From Atopsyche davidsoni (taxonomy: Eukaryota > Arthropoda > Insecta > Trichoptera > Hydrobiosidae), in assembly GCA_022113835.1 (NCBI GenBank), contig JAILWY010000011.1:8676501-8740500 (forward strand): a DNA stretch of 64,000 nt, in the 5' to 3' direction. This document shows positions 33,627 through 47,152 of the stretch, piece after piece (position 1 is the first letter of the stretch; each line of letters opens with the position of its first letter). The position numbers and the translations under genes are program-made. Under the pieces are notes generated by a model. It was not told the DNA's origin and ran no database searches. It saw only the letters and a list, made by a program, of their open reading frames with translations.

Positions 33627-34349
33627 GTAAGTTCTCTAAACACAGAAAAAATGCACTGAGCTGAGCAGATTCCTCCGTAGCCATTGTTAAAAAGATTATT
33701 AAGATAAGCCTCGTTTTTTGTTGGAGCATACTAGACGAGTTTTGAAGTTTATAAAAAAAAAAAAAAACCAGGTCAGTCGTCCGATAATCTGAACTCACAT
33801 TCGATTATACAAACTCAATTTGTTCTTAGGCGACTTGTTTTTTCCCGATGAATTCTAGTTTGAAGGTAACTGGTATATGAAGTCATTCATTCACCCGAAG
33901 ATATTTGTATACAATATATTTATAACAATAACTTATATATTTATATATTATATATGTATGTATATAAAGAGGCCATAGTAGTATCTCATACAAACATACG
34001 AGAGGTTCGGGTACCTCGCTAGTTGGTAAATTTACATTTTAATTGATTCGCAGGCCCGCTGACCCCGTTCCGGGATATTACCTTGTTTACCTCACGGCAT
34101 TTTGCGTAGATTTAGTTAATAACCAAAGGTCGCGGGTTCAACTCCCGAGTTGGGCAATTATGAGTGGAATTCCTCCGCCGTACGCGCGGCGCTCTTTCTT
34201 GGCGCATTGCTCGATGTTCTCCTGCAAAGCCTTTACATGTGGAAATACACCAAAGACGATTCAGCCAGGCAAGCCTGTGATAGCGGCACGCAGTGCATGC
34301 ATTTACCAAAAAATTGCGTGCCAAAAATACCTTATACGCATATCATACT

Positions 34350-34710
34350 TATCATGTGTCTTTTCTCAGAGGAGGTTGGCGAACATCTCACTGAGCATAT
34401 ACTCATGCCAAGGCAGTGTTCATGGTTTTTTCAGGGGAAAATAGTCTAATGGGTCCTTCTAAGTCGCAGTTTTATATTTTTTAAAAAAGTCTGCGTATAG
34501 CTGCTGCCCAATAGCATTATTGTATAATCATTTCCCTATAAAGCTGATGCGTTTAGATCTGATACTCCTTCTGCAGCAAGTAACAGAAACAATACCACCT
34601 CGACAAGGTATTTCCATAGCACATTCCTCCATAATCGTTCTAACTCCACTACTCAATTACCGATCCTTTACACACGCTCAGGGTACAGAATTGCCGGCAA
34701 GCATGGGGAA
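34350..34710 (-). repeat. LINE-tail repeat R1, near full length
   Basis: Contains the tail (TTTTCTCAGAGGAGGTTGGC), the middle (ATAGCATTATTGTATAATC, TTTAGATCTGATACTCC) and the head (CACACGCTCAGGGTACAG) of the family, minus strand. The tRNA-like B box GGGTTCAACTCCCG just upstream (34128-34145) belongs to separate sequence. Confidence 0.75.
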
Positions 34711-37700
34711 AGCGGAATACTTATAAACAACACTTTGTTTGTTTATCTGCAATTTAGTGGAAAACGAAAGAGAAGAAGAATATATATACTATATATATAT
34801 TTATTTATTTACATATACGGTTTGTTAAGTGGATGATTTCTTTTTTTTTAATGTGTTTAAAATGCAATGAGAAATAATTGCGGTTCATGAATATAATAAT
34901 ACAGTATATTACGTGTATTTACAAAATAATAAATGAAAGAATCGTGGGAATATTTTGTTATGTATACTCTTCAAACATGTACACGCTTTTTGATGCATTA
35001 TAAAGGCGACCATGTCAGAGAATACATAGTTTTATGTAAAAAAAATATTACAGTGGTTTCATTGTAAATATATTAATGAAAAATTTCAAATAATCTATTA
35101 TAAAATCTTCGTTTATATTATTAATACTTATAAAATCAGTTCACGAATTCTCGTCATGACAAGTGGAATGAATTACTTAGAACGTATCAACAAAAAAATT
35201 AATAAAAATAATTATTATTATCACACGGTTTTCTTGCATTTGATTTATAATATTTTTATAACATTAGTGGCTTTGACTCTGAACGTGGTCACCGTACCCC
35301 GGCAATACACGATTTTTTGTGCAACCCGAGCGGCGGACTAACGAGTGAGCCGATTCGCCCATTTAGATAACAACGGATCTAATTCTTTAATTATAGATCT
35401 CCTCGACAATTTATCAAACTAAATATTCAGAACATTACAACAATACTAAAAGAGAAATTGACCTGGCGGGTATGCGCCGAGATTGTTTACTTTTATCGCA
35501 TTACCGACGATCTTTCGTTGTTTTGAATCAATATTTTTTCAAGATTGATCATTACCATAATCATATAATTTTGCACATTGAAAAATTAGCTTTCTCTATT
35601 TTTTTTAAAGTACGGCTTTATTGGTTCATTTAGAAATTCAAGCATTTATTTTTATTAGAATTTTTACTTTTTTATACCTTTGTTGGCTAATTTAAAACTA
35701 AATATGTGTTGTTATTGGAAAATCGAATGAAAAAAGTTTTTTTTATGAATCCAAAATCATAGTTTTTTATAATCGTGTTTATATGCGTAAAATAAACTAT
35801 TGGTACTTTTTTTTCGTTTTTACGAAAAATACCAGTGGCGTGCGTGAGAGCATGCAATGTATGCAATGCTGAAAGGGAATGCGATCAGTTTCTGAAACTA
35901 TGGAGAAAAACACTGTGCAAGACATGGTCGATTATCTCTAGCACTGCAAAATGCTTATTTTCTTAATATTCTGTTATTTTGTTGAGTGATCGAGGGAAGC
36001 AGATTGTTGTCTCAATGTTGTGATTCAAAAATTACTTACTCACATAACAAACGAATATAAATCATCGCAGATCTTGTGTGGGGAGCAGAGCTGGTCGGAC
36101 TAATAGAGAAATGAACCATAAATCAGCCGCCAGCAATGACCGAGGAATCATTATTACTTATCTTGTATAATTGCACGTTAATTATTTTGTAGGTAGTTCA
36201 ATTTCCACTTGTAACTTTTAAATATATTATCAGTTACGTTACCACTTTATAGACTAATATTTAGCTCAGTTACAGACCGAATATACGAACAAAAAAATTA
36301 GTTGAAACTAATATGTCCTAGCAGTTAAAGGTGTCATCATATGTAGGCTTCATTCCAATGTTTTCTTAGGTTGTGGGTATGCATTGAGCCACCCTGTAGG
36401 CTCTGAGATAATCTCTTCGCGTATTCGGCGCCTGCGAGATGTCCAGCCCCCTTGGCGTGGAGCGTGTATTAAATATACACACTGTATATTTACACACGTC
36501 ACTTGAGGTCGTTGTGTCCGTTCTGGGCAAATAAATAAACACGCGAGTGCGTAAGTCTGAGATGCGATCTCCTTCTGTGTCAGGTTTCTTGTGAAAATAA
36601 TGGATTGGCGAGAGATGGGCGGCAACGCCCGCGCACGTGTCCGTGTCGTAAATTTTTATCTACTGAAATGAAAAATAATTATACACTGACAACAGCACGA
36701 AGTCAAGTGCATGTTAGACATGATTCGTGAATCGTAGAAGTACCGAAAATATGATAGGCACTAAAAAAAGCACAGCGCCAAGATAACACTTAACATATTT
36801 TTTTAAATTTCATAGTTTGTAAATTGTAAATATATCTATATATTCAAATAATTCGTATACCTTGTTAATATGTAGATTTATTTCAATGTGCTTGTACGTA
36901 AAAAAAAAACACCTGTACACAATTAAACGCCTCACTTATCAAAAGGCGAGAAAAAGTTGAGTTGTTATATGCAGGTGTGCTGTTGGGGTTTTCATGGTAA
37001 TTAACAATTTTCGACTTAATACTACTTGTATAACTGTAACCTCAAATGCAGTTTATCAATTTATAAACACAGATCGATACAGTCACTTAAGTATATAGAC
37101 AAATTAAATGAAATGTAACTCATGCTACGGTAGATAGATTTTGTCCGTTCGGGATTCCTCGGAAAACTTCGGGAAGCCTCGGCAGGTCTCGTGTACTTAT
37201 ATTTCCCACTGAGCACTCCACGTTCTTCGAAGTACTCACGTACTGATAATACTTGTATCAATTTGGTGTGTAACGGTAAACTCGCTTAGACGCAGGCGTG
37301 GTCAAATTTGGCTCGCGGCCGTAATAGGGTCACACACTTGCCATGTTCTTTCATTTATTACACAACTCACATTCGTTATAACTTGATATATTTATGCCCG
37401 AGATATGTCTACAACTGAAATAAAACTCACATTAGTTACAGTGTCAGGTTAAGACTGTTTCGTAAACTAAGTTTTAAACGTAGATAATTTTGAAATGTAC
37501 TGTTGCTTTTTTTAAAATGCGGTCTCAAGTTTGAATCTGGGTGTAAAAAAAAATACCAAGTTTAATAAAAAAAGGTTATTTATTTGATAAAATACCTCTC
37601 TGCTGCAAGTTTTATGAGGTTTCCTGTATTCAAACCAAATACAGCTAAAACTGCTTTTTATATATAAATATGGGATGTTATTAGCCGGGATTAATTTATT

Positions 37701-40700
37701 ATGTACATTGATTGAGATGGAATAAACGCGATTATTTAGGTACATTTTTCACTCGGCGTCTACAGTTGCATGCTCAGATTTTGAATCCACTGCATGCTAG
37801 TGTTACTCTAGTGTTTAATCCGCAGACAGCTCTGTTAGATGTACGCGTGTGGTTATGTAATACATCTTATATTGGAATCCATCTCACGAATCGGGCCCGG
37901 GCGGTGTTGAAAACTACGTGTAGAAATCAACCGCAGAACCGAGACACACAATAAATTTAAAATTAGAGAATATCATAAAAGGTTACCCAACAAACCGACA
38001 TCGTTGTAATGTTTCTAATTTATTGGGTGTGCCTTCCTACTGAACCCACAACAGCCACTTATATTATGTTTCTGGTAAAATAACAAATATGAAAGTACTA
38101 CTATTTTTGTTTGTGTACCTTCGCCTTTAGATTGCAGCAGAAAGGACTTGCGTGGAAAAAAATCGTTATCTCCTAGCCGATCGGCTGTTAAAATCGTTGT
38201 TTGAATACGAAGTATATTAAATGAAACTTGTCTATCGTGGAATGCTCTTGGTCCAATATTTTGAAGAATGCGGGTTTTAATTCTGACCGTGCGTTGAAGT
38301 CTTTTAAAAAAGAATATTAGAAATGTTATTGTATTAATATTTTATTTAGATATAATAAACACACGTTGTATTGTATTTGTTATTTATTTATCAACACGTT
38401 ATATATAGTTTTATTAATAATAAAATTCACCGAATTATCATACAAGGCTTTAGTCGTTTTCTGTACATCCTGAATATTATTGTCTTCTCCTGTAAATATT
38501 TAAAGAATTTATTCTGAGTATAACAGGAATCATTTGAATATTATTCACTATTATACAAAGTGTTTAAATTCGACCTTGCATAGTCTGTGTTGTATTGTTC
38601 GGAGGCATTCTTAGGTTACCCGTCCTTGTAAATGCTGTTCTGGTGTCACCAAGTTGCAGAAATGTTGCTTTAATTAATGGTTCGTCTGACAATATCGACA
38701 ATTTTTCACAAGTAATATCTATACAAATTGTTATCAAACAAACTGAAGCGGGCGAGAGCTCATTATCAATATGTTGGATTCTTTTGCCAGGACGAGGTTC
38801 CGAACCGGAAACCTTTAGATTAAAAATGTACAGCCTAACATTTATCAACGTCTTTTACATTTATAACGGTTTACATTTATAACATAACATTTAAGAGACG
38901 CCAATCATTTATCATAATATATCGTGTCTGCGATAATTTAAATAAACTTGCAAAAAATAATATTTTAACATGACAAGTATTTATGAGTAAAATACTTGTA
39001 AATAACGATTCAAATTCTTATTAAAGGCTGTGCTAGCTGAGGGTGTGCGTTTGATTCCCACCTGAGCTAAAAATAATTAGATTGTTTTTGTCGTTTTGTG
39101 TGTAAAGCGACTGCCTACTCGCAAGTTGTAAAATTTTAAATCATGACTATTTTAAATAAATTACAATAAGGTATATACATATTCATTAGTTCAAATCCAT
39201 TAGTATTTGCGAGGTGCAGATGTGTATTATGCAAAGTGTGTGCCAAGGCGCGTACTTGCCCGCCCACAAGGCCCCGACGGCAACTCCGATCTCTGATAGC
39301 AGGCAGACTGGTATTGTTCCCGCGGGGAGTTGCTCTCTGCATTTTCAGCTGGTTGCGTGGAGGACGACGCCTCGAGGAAGTGAACTGGCGATGAGTTTTA
39401 GCTGCTTCTGACAGCAATCAACTGCACAACCCTTCTACAATATATAATAGTTAAGAAAGCAGCTGTTTTAATTTTTTTGTCAGGATTACAGCTTTGCAAA
39501 TCTGCTGTAGAACTGTATCATGCTGCAGGGAATAGTACGCCTGCTTGTTCAAATCTCTTATATATAGTTAAATTTCCTGAAGTAATTGATAAATGCTTAG
39601 AAATGAAGACAGTTTAACACAAATAAGCTCATGAGCTGCTGGTAAATCCTGAGTTCAAATTTCCTACATCCTCCAAAACTCTATTTCTTTATTAACTAAA
39701 GCCCAGATATAAAGACGATATTACACTGAAAATATTCGTATTTCTACCCTGGGCAAGTCTTATTGGTTTGTCTGTACTTTCGACTTCCTGTTACAGGTGC
39801 GAATTTCACATCCACGTTGATTTTCGCTGTTCAATACCTTTTTCCCTTGACAATCAGCTGTAATAGGCTATACTTGTCCGTTATCGGCAAATATAAATAC
39901 CGTACGTATAACAGCCAGAATTTAGAAAATTATCAAAGAAATTTTTATAAATTTCTACCTGTTGATATATTAAGCAGTTTATGAAGGTTCTGTGTCTTAT
40001 GGCGTTATCTGTGAATGCGAGTACTTTTCAGTTGTCTGATTTCTATTTCAGCGCAGGCCGCGCGGCCTTCACTGGAAAGGTCAAGGAATCTGAAGTGCGA
40101 CGGCGAGGAGAGCGCAATTAGCGGGATTGTTGTTAAATGCCATGAAATCTGTTTTATTTCATTACCACCGGGGATTTAATTAGCAATATGCCTTCGTAAG
40201 GCGCCACTGACATACTAACAACATTAGCATTAATAAAGCAATGCTTGCTGTCTGCTGAGTGAGTCGAATCTGAACAAGCAGCTTTGTTTCTCCAGTATAA
40301 AATAAACCCAATAATAGACTGATATATTGATAAAGACAGTTTAGAAATGTTTACTTTTTGTGCGCCAATAAACCAACGCAGTGATGACGTCAAGTCCAAT
40401 AAACCAGTTTAATTATAAAAATATTTTTTAAAGGTTCAATTTACCACGTAAATAACTTAATATGTCCAAAATTGTAACATATTTATCCGCAGGTGTTTTG
40501 TGCACCTCTAAAGGCATAAATTTAAAAGAATAATAAAATAGCAGCTATTCGGTGTGTTTCGAGCAAGTAATGCTTTATAAATTCAGCAAATGATCTTAAT
40601 CATGTTTATGAAATAACGCATTTTAAATGCATATAAACATATAGGCAATTAATTATTTTTTTTATAATTTAAGAGATATTTCTTCGTTGTCGGGTGTTGT

Positions 40701-42259
40701 TCTACGTTATATTAAAAAATTTACAACGTTTTGAACCATTACAACGGCGAAGAATTAATAATATTCAATAAAAACTGCTTTCAAAACAAAGGGACACATT
40801 TAATACAAGGGGTATTTAATAATGATAATCTTCTTTCAAACATTATTATATATTCAACAGTATAAAGGCTTGAACGGTAGTCAAGACTATATATATATAT
40901 TTTACTTTATTATTTTATAGCAGAGGAAGGTTAGTAAAAAAAAATTTTGTCTGCTTCAAGTTCGTGCGATTCGAAATATTTTTTACCTAACGGAAAAGTT
41001 GCACTAAATGGTATTGAAAGGAAGAAATATAAAACTAATAGAGAAGTGTGAAATCGACGGACCGCTTTCTACGGTGTTTAGTTTGGGGAAATTTCCACAA
41101 TGTGCGAATTTTAGTGTAAATATTAACACTGAGGAATGGAGGATTCGTATATAGGTATATAGGTAAGAGGGACACAAACAAAAAAACATATATTTCATTT
41201 ATATATATATGGAGTTCTTAAACAAACGTTTTCTACGTAAACTCTGGTTCATCAAAGTCATGGCGACTAAGACTTGATCTTCTTTTAGATTTATTTTATG
41301 GCTTGAAGAAACGGAAGTCATATTTGTTTATCATAAGACCACTGTAAGCCGAGCGAAGGAATGAACATAAAAAAAAAACAAACACGGAAAAATTTAAAGA
41401 AACCAATTCAATTAAGTGTTTATTTTTTTGCAAACGTTGCTCAAAACAAAGGAATTGTGTTTTACAGAATATAACGACGTGAAAAAATAAGGAAATCGAT
41501 CTAAATCGATTAAGTATTTAGCTCGGTGGTAACCTTGTGTTGTTTGCAGTTGCGTACAACTCGAGATGCCTTTCTTCATGACAACGCTGCATTCCCACTG
41601 TCAGACAGATGCAATAAATAAAACACTCAACGTGTGCTTTAAGGCTTCTTACTATGCTTTTAACCCTTTTGTAAATCTTATTTGGATAAATTAACATGTT
41701 ATCTTTATCTTGACTACTTAACTTGAAGCCTTTTGATAAAACGTATATAAATACATCTTATGTTAAAAACCTCCTGCAAATATGTGACTTGATTAAATAT
41801 TACCCGAAATATAAATATAAACTTTTTCTTAACCCGACCTCAATTAATTAGGTTATATTCAGTAAGGTTAATGTGTGACAACACAAGGTTATTTTGTTAC
41901 TCATTCTTATAAATATGTGAAGCTTTGAAGCAATAAATACAATAGATAAATCACATTTTTTTTATTATATCCATAGCTCAAAGGTTACTTATTTTAGTGT
42001 TAAATATATATATCCATCTTCAGAAATAGGTGGAATGGTCTGCTCTAATGGAATGCGGGTTTCGACACGATATTTATGACCGGTCCCACCGTATTAACAA
42101 TCAAAAATCGACATCGGACTCCAAACTTCAGCGGGAAAGAAACAAATGATGGAGTCGACCTTCATTTGTTGTGAAGTAATGGTCCTTTCTAATCTATTGT
42201 ACTGTCCTATTGCTCCGAGTCGCTGTTGCTACCCCAGAAAGCCTGTTTTCCGTGCAATT

Positions 42260-42366
42260 ATACGTCTAGGTATGTTCGTAGGCTTTGGCCGCCATTATTG
42301 GGTGTCGAGCTGCTTCAGGCTTTCGGTACTCGCACTGGGACCATCTCGGTTTGAAGATGGTCCCAG
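42260..42366. repeat. Penelope-like scrap with inverted GGGACCATC/GATGGTCCC
   Basis: CACTGGGACCATCTCGG is followed by TTTGAAGATGGTCCCAG: the GAAGATGG box of the hammerhead-like family occurs in both orientations about 20 bp apart, forming a small hairpin. TAGGCTTTGGCCGCC upstream recurs near 4620. Function unknown. Confidence 0.35.
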
Positions 42367-42898
42367 AAGTAAAAAAAGTCACGCAGCTCAACACATATGA
42401 ACCAAAATCATCGTACATACAAGAAAACAACTTCACAAATATTATAACTAAAGAATCCAAATAAACTGATTAAATCAGCAGTTTTCACCAAATACTCTTT
42501 GCGTAGTAATATTAACAAGTTCGTTTCCGTGGCGTGCCGCGGTTCAAGAGAAAGAGCAAGCCAGGTCTCTCATTTCAAGGTCTCTCAAATTTTACTAAAA
42601 TGCTAATATTTTTAGAAATCCGTGATTTTCATGCGTACAGCTTTATTGTATATACAATTTTTAGGTGTTATTATAAAATTGAGCCACTCTGTCGACAGTG
42701 GAATAGACACACGATAGAATTTATAGTTCTCCCACGTGTAGAGTAATATTATGCTATAGAAAATCCATGTTATTTACACCGTCTACACGTGTGACAACAA
42801 AACCGGCCAATAGTTAACAGCGTCATATTATTTTTTTTGAGTAACCCGAAAGAGTCGGTTTCCGGTTGTTGTGGCGTGTGTTGCTTTTTGGTGGTTAT

Positions 42899-43080
42899 GG
42901 GTCGGTTGTCGGCTGTGCTGCCACGTGTGTAGACCTCTTATTTTCGTGTCCCCTGGCAGCGATGTGCGTCACCACTGTGCGGCTCGAAGTAGGCACTCGG
43001 GTACGATCGGCGAGGTCGACCGCATTCGTATATCTACATTCCATCACCACAAAAACTCCTCTAGGGTTGCTAACAATACT
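42899..43080 (+). repeat. Dispersed repeat family R2, copy 4
   Basis: GGTCGGTTGTCGGCTGTGCT, then GCCACGTGTGTAGACC, matching the other members with substitutions. Overlapping 73-80 codon frames here carry no recognised motif. Confidence 0.45.
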
Positions 43081-45644
43081 TCCATATTTTAGGCCAAATT
43101 ATCTATAATAACAATGCCAACGATGGGTACATATATTACATACTATATATATATAAATATCTTCATTTCATAAAGCCAATCACCAATCAAATAAAACACG
43201 CGAAAAATCACGAAAGTAAAAATCATAGATACAACACGTTAATAAAAAAAAATATGTTTAAAAAAAATATTTTTTTTTTTATGGTGTGGGTAATGTAAGA
43301 ATTCCTGCCACACCTACTGTTCTCACAAATATACAGCGTGCCCTCAAAAGCATACTTTTTACGGGTTGTATCTTTGGAGAGATAAGGCGGACCCTCAAAA
43401 AGGTTCAGGTAAGCTCCATTGAATTCTTTTCCCTTTCATCGGCGCTTCATTCATGTCCTTAAATAAATTAAATCCAACGACACTTTACACGCACGATAGA
43501 GAATCGTCGAATCGTTATGAAACTCAACGCACAGCACCAATAAACTAAATATATATAATACTATAAATAATACTCTATTTATTATTTCAATGTCGTTCGG
43601 AATGCAAAGAGTGTACTCTGAAAAGCCACGAATAGTCCAGCCAAAAGTGATTGTTACAGCACCTCTGGCATTGATGTCAGGGTCGCAGCCAAATTACACT
43701 CCAGAGCTCATAAATGTCATTATTCATTATAAGGCTCGCGTGCCGGGGTCGAAAGGTCAACCGAATTCGTACCAACCGTCTCCTGTTTGATTCCTGAAAG
43801 GTCGATTATCCCAAAGTATTACCAACAAGCTATCAAATGATACTACTTCGAAATTGTCGAATCCCTGAAGATTGTCCCGAATCGACTGAAATCGTTATGA
43901 AAATAAAATTATTTCATAAAAACTTCCTACACTAATTAATTATTCTAACACGGTGATTTACTATATTATGTAATGGGTATAAATTTGATTTCAACATATT
44001 GTTTTTTTTTTTTTTCTGATTGACGCCTCGTGTTTTTTTTACGTGTACATATTTTTACAGGTGATATAAAGTTTCCAGGCAGGTAGAGGGCCCGCCTCTT
44101 AAGATAAATAAATCAAGTCACAGCCTACACCTGTTTCAGTGGCGTAGCGTCGATTCCAACATTAATACCACAATAGGACCTGAAACAAACAATAAATGTT
44201 ATTTGATACATTCATTTATATTTTATTTAAAAAATTGGTTTATTTATTCGTAATAATAATAAAAAAAATATTCAGAAACATTATTGGTAGAATATTAATT
44301 TTATCATCGTTAACTACTCAGTTGTAAAACTTGTTCAGCAACTAGATTGCATTAGTTTCAAACTTCGGTAGGCGCGAGACATCTTTAGGAAGTTTTGCAT
44401 GTTTTTATATAAAAAAAATTCGTCGTTTCGCGGGTAAATCGAATAAATAATTATTTTCAATGCATAATAATATTTATTATTTATTTTTTTCAAATAAACG
44501 CACGTCTCTGAGTTACAGAGGTGACAAAGACAAAGACTGTTGCACATAAATCACTGCCACTCCTCCGGTCCGACTTGTGAAACGAGCTTTATAATTATGT
44601 ATTTTTCTCTATTCGTGGGCATGCAATGCACAGCCTGCAATCTTCGGTATCGCATTTGACTTGCTTTATTTCGAAACGATTATTACACCTTCGCATTATT
44701 CAACTCCGTATGATGCAAGTCTTCGAAAATCCGCCCCTCGAAGTTGAACTATCAACCCGTAACACCTGCTATTGTCTTATGTGGCCATTTCCGCCCAGTT
44801 TATAGAGATGGATGCAAACAATAAGGGTGCTTTCAATGGTGTTTCTATATTAAATATCGAAATCAATGCTTACAGGCAGAGGCGTGATATAAATCATAAA
44901 CCTATCAATAACACAATCACACAGACTTATATAGAAAAGCGTTGCGTAAGTATTTTTAATTATTGTATAGTTCAGGTTGTATTCATTCCGCCCTCTGTGC
45001 CGCCTCTTTATTATATTCATATATAACCTTATGCTAAATGTTTACCAGTTATGTTTTACAGCTAAAAAATAGCAAAAAAAATCTCTCCAGGCTCTGCAGT
45101 TTACTGCTTATATGAAAATGAGGTGATATCAACTCCATCTCATGAATACGGATGAAGGCATCCACAGAATGCTGACTACTGAGTAAAATATTTTCAGGGT
45201 TGACTGTATTACGATTAGGAAAATGACTAATGCACCCGAAACACACGGCCTCTTTTACAAATCAACCAAAGCCTTAAAAATATAATATATGTATATAAAC
45301 GTGTGACTGTGTTTGTGTGTGTTTTCTACTTGTATGGAGCACGCGCCAATGTTGTCGATGTGCATAGAGTCGCACAATTACTTGGCAACTGCTCCAGCTC
45401 GGCACCTCGTGCACTGAGCCGACACGTCAACCATTCCAGTGCCAGCCTTGTCTAATTGGAGGTGCTGATCGTAATCTGCGCAGGCTGGCTCGCGGAATGA
45501 GAAGCAGAGTGCTTCTCTGCGCGTAACAATGAGCTTCTTTTTACTGTTGAATTCTCACGAGCCGCCTCCAGTGGGGTAACCACACAAACGCACGTGTATT
45601 TTATATAAATAATCCCTATATATTGTTAAATTATATATATACAG

Positions 45645-46400
45645 TGTGAGCAATAATTTAAAGTATTGTCCATCGCTGGCCACTACTTTTTCCCATCTTT
45701 CGGGCAAACTATGGATTCCATCCCAAAAGAACTGTTCGTCTTTTGAAGCCGAGAAAGAATCAAGCCAATTTTTGATACCCCGTTCAGAAGTAAAGCGTAT
45801 TCCAGAAAAGGCATTCTGCATCGATTGAAACAAGTGGTAGTCGGAAGGGGCAAGGTCTGGGCTATGAGGCGGGTGAGGCAGAAATTCCCATCCGCTGTTT
45901 TCCAAATAAGTTTTAACCGATTTAGCAACATGTGGCCGAGCATTGTCATGATAAAAAATAGCAGACTCGTGCCTGGTCGCATATTCTGGCCGTTTTTCTG
46001 CCGATGCTCGCTTCAAACGCATCAATTGTTGTCTGTGATAGTTTGGCCTGGTTTCAGCAGCTCATAGTGGATGACACCCTTCTGATCCCACCAACTACAC
46101 AGCATTACCCTGGCGTCATGAATATTTGGCCTGGCGGTCGATGTTGATGCATGTCCGGGCTTACTCCATGATTTTTTACGCTTCATGTTGTCGTAGCGAA
46201 TCCATTTTTCATCACCAGTGATGATACGATGCAAAATGATTTCTTTTTGTGGCGTTCAAGCAGCATTTCCGAAATGCAAAATCGCCTTTCGACGTCTCTC
46301 GGCTTCAGTTCATGTGGCACCCAATTTCCTTGCTTTTGAATCATTCCAAATGATTCTGCGAGTTCTGCTTGCGTTTCAAGCGGATGCGGAATTCGGAAAG
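45645..46400 (-). pseudogene. mariner transposase pseudogene, second copy
   Basis: Minus strand, in three frames, in order: ETQAELAESFGMIQKQGNWV, VERRFCISEMLLERHKKKSF; then ITGDEKWIRYDN, KRKKSWSKPG, MLCSWWDQKGVIHYELLKPG; then EKRPEYATRHESAIFYHDNA, PHPPHSPDLAPSDYHLFQSM, LPERWEKVVASDGQYF. The three catalytic Asp residues (TGDEKW, YHDN, PSDYH) are present with 34 residues between the last two, so DD34D. Frameshifts near 46230 and 46025 and a stop inactivate it. The N-terminal DNA-binding part is missing, and about a dozen residues are deleted between AESFG and MIQKQ. It resembles Mos1-like mariners more than the copy at 30890. Confidence 0.93.
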
Positions 46401-46720
46401 CGGAAATGATCACCAACCATAAGAAGAGGTGTCAGAAGAAGAAGGAATGGTATCTATATTCTACCTTCTGTAAAGGCAGGCTGGATTCAACACAGCAGTG
46501 ATGACTCTTTGATGATTATTTGAGATCGGATGTCTCAAGTTAAGCAGTGACTCTGAAACAATGTTCATAGTCTGCTCTGGTCTTTGATAACCGCTTTTGT
46601 CACTTCCTTATTGAAAAGTTGTCTACTTTGCGTTACATCGTACCCACTTTGCATTGGTTCGCACTCGACAACCCCAACTTCCTGAGAGTGCGTCAGTCAA
46701 CTTCACACTATTGTTTAGTG

Positions 46721-47152
46721 CAGCGATAGCGAACCTGCGACCCGCGAGTCACAACTCAATAAAAAAAATAACTTTGAACCACAAAAAGACTTAAAAAAGA
46801 AATTCATAATATTGCTGAGTCCTCAATATAAACAAATAAATCACATGAATCCGATTTTCATAAGTTTTCTTATAATACCAATAAATGAATGTCAATATCT
46901 ATTAAATTAACTGCCAAAATAAAAAATAAAAAAAGGTTGTTATTTGTTTTCATAGCTTATGGAGCCTTCTTTGGGTATTATAACGAAATTTTATTTCAAC
47001 GGGATATCTTCGAGATTTTTGTCATGTCTATCTTGAAGTTGTGGGGGAGTTTTAAGAATTTCGATCATCCCCCGATAAACTTTGCAATATAAATGACAAA
47101 AAGACGCGACAATGGATATTTTTGAACAGTGTCAAAAGGTTGACGATCCCTG
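46721..47152. mobile_element. hAT-like MITE
   Basis: Left end CAGCGATAGCGAACCTGCGA, right end reverse-complemented CAGGGATCGTCAACCTTTTG: similar first 15 bases. The flanks GTTTAGTG and GACAAGTG agree at five of eight positions, a weak possible target-site duplication. A 67-codon forward frame inside has no recognised motif. Confidence 0.5.

Noticed and set aside
36350..36625. 91-codon minus-strand frame with an Arg-rich centre
   Set aside because: No recognised domain; it could be an unknown repeat, but no second copy was seen in the window.
46510..46560. 5S rRNA-like words (AAGTTAAGCAGTGACTC)
   Set aside because: The match is confined to about 20 bases, and the remaining 5S structure is absent.
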